Below the pieces are notes generated by a model that ran no database searches, was not told the DNA's origin, and saw only the letters and a program-made list of their open reading frames with translations. Shown here piece after piece: positions 1 to 8,465 of a stretch of 38,443 bases of DNA. How positions within the stretch are numbered: position 1 is the first letter of the stretch; each line of letters begins with the position of its first letter. Made by a program: the position numbers and the translations under genes. Source of the stretch: a virus; IMG/VR virus record IMGVR_UViG_3300027833_000111, positions 1 to 38,443 of that record. One strand, 5' to 3'.

Positions 1-397
1 TGATATTCCAGATATCGATCGGCCTCCGCTGCCTCCTGTGCCTCCGGTGCCGCCGTAGCCTCCAACGCCGCCTCCACCGCCTCCACCATAAGTATAGTAC
101 CCAGCGCCGCCGGATCCGCCATTGCCACCAGTTGTTCCAACAAATCCTCCGCCGGTTGCACCTGGTGATAAAGTAGTATTATTGGACACAAAAGAGCCTT
201 GACTTCCGCCTCTACCCGACACAGTGTTTAATGTTCTAAAATATGTATTTCCGCCTGCTGAATTACTTGCGTTTGCACCAACTGCTACGTCATATGTTTG
301 TCCTGGATTTACTGAGACTGTACTAGATGCATAGCCTCCGCCACCGCCGCCTGCGCCGCCGTTGCTATATCCCGAGCCACCTGCGCCGATTGCTTGC
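1..397 (-). repeat. Glycine-rich, GC-rich segment encoding the adhesin tip
   Basis: About 130 codons encode runs such as GGAGGGGGGY, GGTGGTGGSGG and GGNGGSGGAG, separated by short polar segments. On the plus strand this appears as tandem gcc/tcc/acc triplets, which makes the region far richer in G+C than its neighbours. It belongs to the reading frame of the fibre gene and is a low-complexity protein region, not a separate element. The repeat array continues to the window edge. Confidence 0.8.
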
Positions 398-2181
398 ACA
401 GTTACATTATCAATATGAGACGGAGCAGTCCATTTGTATATTCCTGGTGTAGTAGAAACTACTGACGTGCCGCTGTTGGATAAGAAAGTTGCTGTCGGCG
501 GTGTTAGTGAAGTATCTGATATATACGTTGCTGCACCATTGCCTGCTGTTAACACAACTGTGCCATTAACTGAGCCTGTTCTTAGTTGTATGTCAAAAAC
601 CTCTGTTCCTTCAGTTGCTAAATCTGCTCTAGTAGTACGAATAAATTGACCTGTTCCGCCAAATACTTCAACAGTTCCACTAAGTGTATTGTCAGTAAAA
701 TCTCCAGCAGTTATGCCCGCCCCTGTAGTTGTCCAATATAATATACCATTAGGTACATTACTAGTAGATACAGTATATGTTGATGATTCTCCTTCTGTTA
801 CACTCGAATATTCTGATGTTATTGAATATGTAGGTGTAGGTGCAGGTGTAACACCTACAGAATTATCTACTATTGTAACAACTCCGGTCGAGTCAACAAA
901 ACTTGACAGTGACGCATCTGTGTATAACCTTAATCTAAAACTTTCAGTACCTTCAGTAAAGTTATCAGCTAAAAGTGTTCTATTAATAGTTCGTTCAGCT
1001 TGTGTATATGCTGCGGTAATTGTAATACTTCCTGATAGAGTGTTGTCATCAAAGTCTGCCGCAGTAACATTGCCACTAACAGCTTCTGTATCCCAGTATA
1101 ATGTAATCGGGTAATCGACATTTACTGCATTTACAACATAATCTACACTTGCATATTGTTGTGCATTTGCATTATGAATTTCATATTGATTCCTTGCTAA
1201 GTCAACTCCAATAGAATATTCTGGGCTACTATTAATCTCTGCAGGAGAGTCAAATCCTGATACTGATGTTGTGATGGAAAATGTAGGATCTTCAACAGAT
1301 ACATAGTTTCCTTTAGCAATGTATAATTGTGCATTACTTTCAAGTCTTCCGTCTACATTATTGTCAACTACGTTATCAAAGACAGTATCATCAAACTCAA
1401 TTCTAAATTCAATTTTACTACCAGTCAACTCTCTAGCGTTAATTTTAAAAGTATTATTTTCGTATACAGCACTTGTATATCCAGTACCGGCTTTGTAATA
1501 AATCTGTTGATACGCAGATGTAAGGTCATAATTGCCTACAGAAGATACTTGAGTAGAGTTTACTACAGTGTTGTTATATCCAAATGAGATTGTTCCAACT
1601 TCAGCAAGTAATTGCGCCCAATCAAGTCCTTTTTGTGTTTTTGATGCAGAATTAGCTGCTGCTATTCTTATTTGTCCGCCGCTATTAAAAAAGTTACGTC
1701 TGTGATCTGAATCATTAAATGTTACTGTAAATACTTGATAAATTAATCCGTTCCATGACGCTGATCGTATATCAGTTAATTTAAGTGATTGTTCTGCTTG
1801 TGACGGTGATACAATAAATTTATTAGTTTCAATTAAAGTCATTAATGCTTCGTAGTCAGCTATACCTTTCTTAAACCCATCAGGGTCATCTGTAAGTATT
1901 CCGTCATCGCTTAGAAATGCACTTGTTTCTTCTGCTACGGTATTTGATCCACTTATTACTGTATCGATTGATAAATTACCAACACCAACCTGGTGTACTC
2001 TAGCATTTAAAATATCTGCATATATGTTATTAAGATCAGCTGCTCTAACTTCGCCTTCGACTGAACTAACTTGGCTACTTGATAGTGTTTGTCCGTAACC
2101 ACTTTGGCCTGCGCCTTGACCATAAATTAATGAAATTCTGTTTTGTAGGTTATTGATTCGTGCTGCTGTAATATTTGCCAT
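1..2181 (-). CDS. Tail fibre/adhesin with Calx-beta-like repeats and glycine-rich tip (3' end outside window)
   Basis: Seen: reading from the ATG at 2181 the frame stays open for 727 codons to the left edge, so the C-terminus is missing. The start is supported by AAGGAAC just upstream, and only 9 bases separate it from the next gene. The N-terminus (MANITAARINNLQNRI, then a GYGQ/SSQV segment and ARVHQVG near residue 65) resembles the N-termini of tail-fibre proteins I recall from marine T4-like phages. Two segments, about residues 335-437 and 446-552, share a pattern of YW..T, AxDFxDNTLSGxxxx, then TEGTExFxxxLxT; this is typical of Calx-beta-like immunoglobulin-fold repeats. From about residue 595 the chain is dominated by glycine, serine and asparagine. 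Inference: a distal fibre or receptor-binding protein on the virion. Gly-rich tips occur in T-even gp38 adhesins, but homology to gp38 is not established. CDS is certain; the adhesin role is likely. Confidence 0.85.
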   Translation of the reverse strand, partial: MANITAARINNLQNRISLIYGQGAGQSGYGQTLSSSQVSSVEGEVRAADLNNIYADILNARVHQVGVGNLSIDTVISGSNTVAEETSAFLSDDGILTDDPDGFKKGIADYEALMTLIETNKFIVSPSQAEQSLKLTDIRSASWNGLIYQVFTVTFNDSDHRRNFFNSGGQIRIAAANSASKTQKGLDWAQLLAEVGTISFGYNNTVVNSTQVSSVGNYDLTSAYQQIYYKAGTGYTSAVYENNTFKINARELTGSKIEFRIEFDDTVFDNVVDNNVDGRLESNAQLYIAKGNYVSVEDPTFSITTSVSGFDSPAEINSSPEYSIGVDLARNQYEIHNANAQQYASVDYVVNAVNVDYPITLYWDTEAVSGNVTAADFDDNTLSGSITITAAYTQAERTINRTLLADNFTEGTESFRLRLYTDASLSSFVDSTGVVTIVDNSVGVTPAPTPTYSITSEYSSVTEGESSTYTVSTSNVPNGILYWTTTGAGITAGDFTDNTLSGTVEVFGGTGQFIRTTRADLATEGTEVFDIQLRTGSVNGTVVLTAGNGAATYISDTSLTPPTATFLSNSGTSVVSTTPGIYKWTAPSHIDNVTVQAIGAGGSGYSNGGAGGGGGGYASSTVSVNPGQTYDVAVGANASNSAGGNTYFRTLNTVSGRGGSQGSFVSNNTTLSPGATGGGFVGTTGGNGGSGGAGYYTYGGGGGGGVGGYGGTGGTGGSGGRSISGIS

Positions 2182-2190
2182 TTGGGTTCC

Positions 2191-3708
2191 TTATACCTTA
2201 AGTACGCATTCTACTAGCTTTTCGCCCTCATTGCTATTACTTTCCAGCGCAATTCCTACCATTGCTGTTGTTGAAATAGTTGTACATACGCCATCTGCCA
2301 TTGCATAAACTGCATCGCCTTTTCTAACTGCACCCTTAACTCTTACAGGCAACCGCCCTTTAAGTCCAATGTATTGGCCTTCGGCTTCGCTGTTCATCAT
2401 GTATGCTGGATCAGTTGATACAACTCCAATACAATGACTACTTGCACTTGCTGGCTGCACTTCTGCTTCGCCACCTACTGCAACTGCTGTGCCTGCTGGC
2501 AATTCTTCTGATGTTGCATACTTTTCTGCTAAGTCAGCATATCTTGCACTTGTTGCTGTACCTTGAAATAAGTTAGCAACTATGTTTCCGTCACCAGTTC
2601 TAACAGCAACAGTATCATTTGACAATAATTGGCTTCCAACTGCATATAAATCTGTTCCATATTTTAATTTGTCAGATTTATCAGCAACACCTTTAAATTT
2701 TGTAGAATGTATCTCTTTCCAGCGTAGCGAGGATGATCCAATATCGTATACATTATCAGCACCTGGCATAATACCAAGTATATTAACGTCAGCTATTGTA
2801 GTTACTGCTCCTAATGTACTAGTTGTTTGCAATAATATCTTACTACTTGAACCATTAGAGTTAGTTATCACTCCGGCATTTGTATTTGCATCAAACCCTA
2901 TAGATAGTTGATCTGATGATCCAATTTTTATACCTGTATTACTTTTAAATTTAGTTTCTTCATTAAATACGCTTGCTGTACCCGAAGTTGTTGTAACTAA
3001 TTCAGATCCATCTACAACCTTAACAATAGCACCGTTTGCGTCATAAACAACAATTTTTTCTGCTGATGTTGCAGTTCCATTGATTCTATGTTCACTTGTT
3101 GTGATACCAGGATTTACACCAGTACTTAGAGTGTTAATTAAATTTAAACCTTTAATAATTTTAGTAAAACCTGCTATAGTGTTACTAGCATCAATATCAA
3201 ATGCAGGACTATTACTTGCAATAGATATAATTACATCATTAAGGGTTGTAGTAATAACACTATTAGTACTGCCATCTTGTCCTACTAGATCTACACTTTG
3301 CATTTGTGTTAGACCTTCGCCTGAGTTTTGCGGGCCTATAAGATCAAAAGTTGTTCCGTTATACACATATAATTGGTTGTTTGCACTATCCCACCAAAAA
3401 TCTCCATTTGAAGAACCTGTTGGTGTTGTACTAGTTGCAGTTGCTCCGCCTGATGCCTTCCATGTATTTCCGTCATAAAATTTTAGTTTGGCGCTTGCAG
3501 AGTCATACCAAAGTTGACCAGTTAGCGCCCGAGGTGGCGCAACAGTGCCAGAGAAGTTTTCAAGTAAAAATAACATATTTTCATTTTGAATTTCTCCGTA
3601 TCCTGCATAGTTTTTACCTATGAATTTAAGGTCAGTTGTTTGATCAACTGTACCATCTTCTACTGTTGTTAACAGTGTATTGTTATATCTGTCTATTTGA
3701 TAAGCCAT
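2191..3708 (-). CDS. Tail fibre protein 3 (shared adaptor N-terminus, Peptidase_G2-like C-terminal domain)
   Basis: A 505-aa structural protein. Residues 1-90 carry the adaptor shared with the next two upstream genes: GKNYAGYGEIQNENM, LLENF, then GQLWYD...LKFYDG..WKASGG. A second short copy follows (GDFWWD...NQLYVYNGT). Around residues 316-346 is the marine-phage fibre motif NVYDIGSSSLRWKEIHSTKFKG, and from about 388 a domain beginning YADLAEKYATSEELPAGTAV, with GVVSTDPAYMMNS and GRLPVRVKGAVRKGDAV. That last domain resembles C-terminal fibre domains related to the Peptidase_G2/autoprocessing type, but I cannot identify a catalytic residue. Inference: a trimeric tail fibre attached to the baseplate by the shared N-terminus. 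A late-promoter-like element lies 28 bases upstream of the start. Confidence 0.85.
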   Translation of the reverse strand: MAYQIDRYNNTLLTTVEDGTVDQTTDLKFIGKNYAGYGEIQNENMLFLLENFSGTVAPPRALTGQLWYDSASAKLKFYDGNTWKASGGATATSTTPTGSSNGDFWWDSANNQLYVYNGTTFDLIGPQNSGEGLTQMQSVDLVGQDGSTNSVITTTLNDVIISIASNSPAFDIDASNTIAGFTKIIKGLNLINTLSTGVNPGITTSEHRINGTATSAEKIVVYDANGAIVKVVDGSELVTTTSGTASVFNEETKFKSNTGIKIGSSDQLSIGFDANTNAGVITNSNGSSSKILLQTTSTLGAVTTIADVNILGIMPGADNVYDIGSSSLRWKEIHSTKFKGVADKSDKLKYGTDLYAVGSQLLSNDTVAVRTGDGNIVANLFQGTATSARYADLAEKYATSEELPAGTAVAVGGEAEVQPASASSHCIGVVSTDPAYMMNSEAEGQYIGLKGRLPVRVKGAVRKGDAVYAMADGVCTTISTTAMVGIALESNSNEGEKLVECVLKV

Positions 3709-3736
3709 TGCTTGTAAACCCCTAGTGCTATTATTA

Positions 3737-3746
3737 GTATTTATTC
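3737..3746 (-). promoter_or_regulatory. T4-late-like promoter element upstream of fibre 3
   Basis: Minus strand reads GAATAAATAC, close to the T4 late consensus TATAAATA, in a 40-bp intergenic gap and 28 bases before the ATG at 3708. The identical 10-mer occurs at 8456-8465. Placement in two of the few gaps of this operon supports function; transcription from it is not shown. Confidence 0.55.
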
Positions 3747-3748
3747 AA

Positions 3749-5677
3749 TTAAAATGAATACGGTTCAGTTGTACTTGTGTGAGTCCATGCTGTACCGATT
3801 GATGTATAAGTCATTAATGTTCTTGACGGAGTAAGAACAACATTACCGCTTGCTGTGTTTGAAGCATCAAGATCTTGTATTGCTTGGCCAGCGTTTGACG
3901 CACCGCCTTGATCAACTGCAACAGTATTTTTAGTTAGTACTCCACTTGTGTCAGGACTTTCTGATACAGTAACATTAATACCAGTTACCGTTGCTCCTGC
4001 ATATGATGTTGTATGTATTTTTGCAGTCTTGCCAGTATTAAGTATGTCTGCTGGATACATTGAATTTATAATTGTTGCAACATTTGCTTCTAATGTCGAG
4101 TCTACTCCTAATCCAGTAACGTCTAGTGAAAATACTATAACTTCAGTTGATATTTGTTGATCGGTGTATGCCTTTGTTGCAGCATCTTGATCTTCTGTAG
4201 GATTAGCTAATCCTGTAATTTTTTGATTATCTTGTATTGCAATGTCGCCGGCCGCTGTAATATTAATTCCGTTATTAGAAACTACTGCAAAAGAACCAAT
4301 ACTTGGTGATGCTGTTATTGTAGCGCCATTTATGTTTATATCATCAATATCTAAATTAATTAAGTTTCCAATTTCGTCTAATTGCGGGGCTTTTTGAATA
4401 TTAACTAAACTTGTATTTGTTAATTTGTTTTCTCCGCCAATTTTTATTGCCTTAGTATTGTCACTTAGATCTAAATTAACATTAGTTGTCCATGCATCTT
4501 CTAATTGCTTCCAGGTCCATAATTTTTGCCCAACATCTGAAGTATCTAATATAAGACCTGCGTTATCTGCATTTAATCCAGTTAATGTTGTGCTATCAGA
4601 TGCTTTAGCAATTTCAATATTTTTATCTTCAATTCTTAGTGTAGCAACATCAATACTAGTTGTCGTTCCTTCGATTAAAAGATTACCAGTTACTCGTAAA
4701 TCACCATCTACATCTAATGTATAATCAGGTAGTCTAAATTCGCCGGCTGGTGTTCTATTAAATATTCCAACTCTTGCAGTACTTGCATCTACGTAAATTG
4801 CATCTACTGTAATTGATCCAAATGAGCTTGACTTAACACGCATACTCATATCTTCGTCGGTAATTTGGTTTTCTAAATAATATCTAGGACCTACAATTTT
4901 TTGTACGTGATTCTGTGAAGAACCAACAGTTAATCCACCTGAGTTTGAAATTGTTAATGTGCCTGTTGTTAATCCATTAGCAGTTGACGGAAGGAAACTG
5001 TCAGCAGTTCTAACTACGCCTCCTGCTGTAACAAGTGCATTAGCAGAATCTGCAATACCTCTAAATTTAAAATTATCAGTGTCAATAATATTAAATCCTT
5101 GATATATTATACCAGTTGGATTAGTTGCTGTAACTAGTCCGTCTATTTGTTGACTGTACACTGGTGTAAATTCTATTGCACTAACTACTGCTGTTAATGT
5201 ACCGCCGACATATAAACTTGCAACTGTTCTAGAACGGCTCTGGGCATCAAGTATACTTTCTACTCTGTATCCAGTTTCGCCCTGTGTTAGAGTATATGAC
5301 GGACCCATTAAAATAAGATCGCTGCCATCGTATGCATATACTTGATTGTTTAAACTATCTATCCATAAATCACCAGCAACCATTTGTGGTCGAGTAGTTT
5401 GTACAAATGGTCCGCCACTTGCTTTCCATTGTATTCCGTCATACACTTTTAATCGCTTATCGCTATTATCCCACCAAGTTTGTCCAGTTAACGGATTACT
5501 AGGTGATGATGTATTGGAAAAATTTTCTAATAATTTAATAAAATTTTCATTAAAGTATTCACCGTACCCTGTATAGTTTCTACCAACAAGTACAAGGTTA
5601 GTACTAGTAGTATCTATTTGGCCATCAATTAAGTCTGTTAATATTGTGCCGTCTGTCTTGTTTAGTTGATAACTCAT
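3749..5677 (-). CDS. Tail fibre protein 2 (shared adaptor N-terminus)
   Basis: A 642-aa structural protein. Its N-terminus aligns by eye with the two neighbouring fibres: GRNYTGYGEYFNENF, LLENF, GQTWWD...LKVYDG..WKASGG, followed by GDLWIDSLNNQVYAYDG. The middle (about residues 330-360) has VTGNLLIEGTTTSIDVATLRIEDKNIEIA-type sequence, split here as VTGNLLIEGTT and RIEDKNIEI. Near residues 483-509 is KITGLANPTEDQDAATKAY, a repeat-linker motif common in phage fibre shafts. The C-terminal ~130 residues have no domain I recognise. The gene begins one base after the preceding stop codon, behind a weak GGAAA site, so it is probably co-translated with fibre 1. Inference: a second fibre species with a different receptor-binding end. 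Confidence 0.85.
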   Translation of the reverse strand: MSYQLNKTDGTILTDLIDGQIDTTSTNLVLVGRNYTGYGEYFNENFIKLLENFSNTSSPSNPLTGQTWWDNSDKRLKVYDGIQWKASGGPFVQTTRPQMVAGDLWIDSLNNQVYAYDGSDLILMGPSYTLTQGETGYRVESILDAQSRSRTVASLYVGGTLTAVVSAIEFTPVYSQQIDGLVTATNPTGIIYQGFNIIDTDNFKFRGIADSANALVTAGGVVRTADSFLPSTANGLTTGTLTISNSGGLTVGSSQNHVQKIVGPRYYLENQITDEDMSMRVKSSSFGSITVDAIYVDASTARVGIFNRTPAGEFRLPDYTLDVDGDLRVTGNLLIEGTTTSIDVATLRIEDKNIEIAKASDSTTLTGLNADNAGLILDTSDVGQKLWTWKQLEDAWTTNVNLDLSDNTKAIKIGGENKLTNTSLVNIQKAPQLDEIGNLINLDIDDININGATITASPSIGSFAVVSNNGINITAAGDIAIQDNQKITGLANPTEDQDAATKAYTDQQISTEVIVFSLDVTGLGVDSTLEANVATIINSMYPADILNTGKTAKIHTTSYAGATVTGINVTVSESPDTSGVLTKNTVAVDQGGASNAGQAIQDLDASNTASGNVVLTPSRTLMTYTSIGTAWTHTSTTEPYSF

Positions 5678-5678
5678 T

Positions 5679-7826
5679 TTAATTTCCAGTATAGATTATA
5701 TAATTAACAGCTAAGTATGGATTCATAGTATCCAGTGGCGCACCTACAAGTTCTGGTACTTCTTCTGTACCAATATTTGTAAAATCTCCGCTACCTGTTG
5801 CTCCACCGCCAGCAATGCCACCGCTTGATGCTAAACCTTGAGTGCCGCCGAGACCAGGCTCAACTGTTAATTTAATTGCGTTATTATCAGAAGGTTCTCC
5901 CGCTGCTTCCCGTAATGCATAATATTGATTTCCGCTCGGGCCTTCTAAATTATGGTCGTGTTCTGGTAAATTAACATCTCTAACACGCACTGCTTCGGTT
6001 CCAGCGTTTCCGCCAACAGCTCCGGCAGCAGCGTTTGTAACTCTGCCCGCTGGTGCACCATTCATATTATCAAGGCCTAAAGCAAATCTACCTCTAAAGT
6101 CCGGCAAGCCAAATGTTGTTGCACCATTTTGTAATAATAAAGATCTATCTTTAAATGCATACCCAATAGCTGTAAACAATATGCTGTAATCAGAAATATT
6201 AACAATAGATCCATCACAAAATAACCAACCTGACGGTAGCACACTTCCTGCAAATGGCATAAGGCCGCCTGCAGGGACTAAAGGAATTGTACTTAAAAAA
6301 GTACTTTTCTTTACTTTATAAACACCCGAGTCAAATCCGCCCGATGAACTAAATTTGTTAAGCAATATTTCATCTTCGTTATCTGAAAAGGGCAAAGTTG
6401 TCTTGTTTGATATAAAACTATTAGCAATACGTACATTAAATGTTTTTGTAGTGCCGCCAACTTGGCCGTCATATTCAAAACTATTGTCAGTTACATCACC
6501 AGTTATTCCAAACGTAGTAGCACTTGCAATTCTATCTGCAGATCCTGCTCTGCCGCTGACTGTTCCGCTTACATTACCTTGTAAATTACCAAAATACGTA
6601 TTAGCATAAACATTATCATATTTTAATACAGCTGATCCAATATCCCATCTACCTGTAGTTGTAGGTGATATATTACCACTAGATATATATCCAGCAGTTG
6701 CTTCATTATTATCATCATTGCCGCCTAAAATTATGTTTCCGCCGGCTTGTATATCTTTCGCTACTGCAATTCCGCCCTTAGTTACAAACGTGCCTGAAAG
6801 AAGATCAGTACTATTATAAGTAGTATCGATTAATATTTTTCCTGATGTCGGATCACCTAATGCTTGATTTACTTTAACACTTCCTTTAATATCTAGTGCC
6901 GATTCAGGTGCTGTATTATTAACGCCGATAAAGCCTCTAGCATCTAGTCTTAGTATTGTATCATAAGATGTGCTATTAAGCATTCTAAAATCTATATTAG
7001 ACGTATCACTATTTTGTCGAAATACGGTACTTTGATTTTCTATTTGTATTCCTAACTGTCCACTAGTACCTACAACAATGCCTTGATCGTTTTTAATATT
7101 AAGTTGGAAGTTAGAACTAGATTCTGCATCGCTTCTTAAAAAATTTGTAGCAGGAACAATAGTATTGTTAACTACAAGATTTTCAGCTTTTTCTGAAACT
7201 CCGTAGTATTTTAATACTGATGTACCTACTAGTGCCGATGCACTAAGATTCATACCAGCATTAATTCCGCCTTGAAATCCTGTAATAGTAGTTTTTGGAG
7301 TAAATGCCTGCGAACTAATTATTATACCAGTTTGATTTTTAATTTTTATAGATAAAACACTATAAGTTACGTCATCAGACCCAATAATTGATTCAGCTTG
7401 TGCTCCTGTAAGTAGTCCGTCACTAAAATCTGGCCCAACTAATATCCATGCTGCTCCAGTAAACAAATAAAGTTGCTGTGTTTCAGTATTAACCCACAAG
7501 TCTCCTGAACTAGAATTTGCAACTGCTGGTTGATTGGTTGCTTTTTTAACTCCACTAGCTGCAATCCAAGTAGTACCGTCGTATATTTTAAGTTGATCAA
7601 CTCCAGTTGATGTATCGTACCATAGTTGTCCTTCAACTGGACGAGTGGGCGATGAACTACTTGCAAAATTTTCTAGTAAATGTAAAAAGTTTTCATTTAC
7701 TGCTGTCCCGTAACCAGTATAATTTTTACCTGGATATGATAACGAAGTTTCTTGATTTAATGTGTTGTCTTCAACTACAATAGTTCCCTTATTAACGGAA
7801 TCAGTGTACGATATTGTATATGCCAT
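5679..7826 (-). CDS. Tail fibre protein 1 with phage tail collar domain
   Basis: A 715-aa structural protein with the adaptor N-terminus (GKNYTGYGTAVNENF, LLENF, GQLWYD...LKIYDG..W, then GDLWVNTETQQLYLFTG). About residues 290-390 hold typical shaft sequence including RWDIGSAVLKYDNVYANTYFG. Residues ~514-586 match a phage tail collar domain: MPFAGSVLPSGWLFCDGS, then FGLPDFRGRFALGLDN. Near residue 620 is LPEHDHNLEG; collar proteins such as T4 gp12 carry a comparable His-rich metal-binding motif. AAGGAAT precedes the ATG. Family knowledge: collar-domain fibres are short or long tail fibres contacting the host surface. This is the best candidate in the window for a short-tail-fibre (gp12-type) role, although the rest of the chain is not gp12-like. 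Confidence 0.9.
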   Translation of the reverse strand: MAYTISYTDSVNKGTIVVEDNTLNQETSLSYPGKNYTGYGTAVNENFLHLLENFASSSSPTRPVEGQLWYDTSTGVDQLKIYDGTTWIAASGVKKATNQPAVANSSSGDLWVNTETQQLYLFTGAAWILVGPDFSDGLLTGAQAESIIGSDDVTYSVLSIKIKNQTGIIISSQAFTPKTTITGFQGGINAGMNLSASALVGTSVLKYYGVSEKAENLVVNNTIVPATNFLRSDAESSSNFQLNIKNDQGIVVGTSGQLGIQIENQSTVFRQNSDTSNIDFRMLNSTSYDTILRLDARGFIGVNNTAPESALDIKGSVKVNQALGDPTSGKILIDTTYNSTDLLSGTFVTKGGIAVAKDIQAGGNIILGGNDDNNEATAGYISSGNISPTTTGRWDIGSAVLKYDNVYANTYFGNLQGNVSGTVSGRAGSADRIASATTFGITGDVTDNSFEYDGQVGGTTKTFNVRIANSFISNKTTLPFSDNEDEILLNKFSSSGGFDSGVYKVKKSTFLSTIPLVPAGGLMPFAGSVLPSGWLFCDGSIVNISDYSILFTAIGYAFKDRSLLLQNGATTFGLPDFRGRFALGLDNMNGAPAGRVTNAAAGAVGGNAGTEAVRVRDVNLPEHDHNLEGPSGNQYYALREAAGEPSDNNAIKLTVEPGLGGTQGLASSGGIAGGGATGSGDFTNIGTEEVPELVGAPLDTMNPYLAVNYIIYTGN

Positions 7827-7836
7827 TATCTATTCC

Positions 7837-8439
7837 TTATCCTGCTAAACTCTGAACTCTAACAGTATAATCAATTTGTATTAAACGGTTGAGTGATTTT
7901 TGTACTGGGTGAAAAATTACATGAGTAATTAATCTTCCAGTGCCTGTTGAACTATAACTGCGCAGACCAAGTTCGTCAAATACATAGTTATTTGTTTGTG
8001 ACGAAGCTGTATCAAACGCATCTTGACCGTTTGGTTCGCCGTAATCTAGCAAACAGCTAACTACAATATCAGTGTAGTTAGTTCCGCTTAAATGACGGAT
8101 TTCAGTTTTATTCCTAACTGGGTCTGTATTGTTAACACTTCTTTCGTCTACAACCTTTGTATATGTTTGGTTGTATAGTGTTGCATTAGTGCCTGTGCTG
8201 TTGGGTGTTAGGTACGTAATAATGCCAGTAGGATCAACGCTTGTTCCGCCATTACCAAAGCTCATTTCGTATATAAACCCCTGTCCGGCATTACTCAAAC
8301 TTTCAGCAAGTGCAATACTCATATTTTCATAGTGAATTGCATTGCGCTTGTCAATGTATACCTTTTGTGATTCAGGGTCAAATATTTTAATGTGTCCCTG
8401 AACTAATACTCCGTTTGTGTCTTGCATATTATCGCTCAT
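7837..8439 (-). CDS. Conserved-looking virion structural protein, function unknown
   Basis: 200 aa, soluble, with no signal peptide or membrane segment. It begins MSDNMQDTNGVLVQGHIKIFDPES and ends HPVQKSLNRLIQIDYTVRVQSLAG; the alternating pattern suggests a beta-rich fold. I recognise no enzyme motif. It sits between the giant protein and the fibre set, separated from the fibre gene by 10 bases, so it is probably an adaptor or accessory baseplate protein linking fibres to the baseplate; that role is inferred from position only. AGGA lies 7 bases before the ATG, and a late-promoter-like element lies 16 bases upstream. Confidence 0.8.
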   Translation of the reverse strand: MSDNMQDTNGVLVQGHIKIFDPESQKVYIDKRNAIHYENMSIALAESLSNAGQGFIYEMSFGNGGTSVDPTGIITYLTPNSTGTNATLYNQTYTKVVDERSVNNTDPVRNKTEIRHLSGTNYTDIVVSCLLDYGEPNGQDAFDTASSQTNNYVFDELGLRSYSSTGTGRLITHVIFHPVQKSLNRLIQIDYTVRVQSLAG

Positions 8440-8455
8440 TTATTTTTCCTATACT

Positions 8456-8465
8456 GTATTTATTC
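8456..8465 (-). promoter_or_regulatory. T4-late-like promoter element overlapping the giant gene's stop codon
   Basis: Minus strand reads GAATAAATAC, identical to 3737-3746. The TAA stop of the giant gene (8462-8460) lies inside it. It is 16 bases upstream of the 200-aa gene's ATG, so a transcript would have a very short leader that still holds the AGGA ribosome site. Confidence 0.55.

Noticed and set aside
434-1587. Plus-strand open frames opposite the left-end fibre gene
   Set aside because: They lie antisense to a 727-codon frame with recognisable fibre domains, lack ribosome sites and encode no recognisable protein.
3709-3748. Possible transcription terminator in the gap before fibre 3
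   Set aside because: Only 3-bp inverted pairing (CTA/TAG) and no U-tract; the gap is better explained by the late promoter element.
7439-7666. 75-codon minus-strand frame inside fibre protein 1
   Set aside because: It overlaps the strongly conserved adaptor domain in another frame and has no ribosome site.
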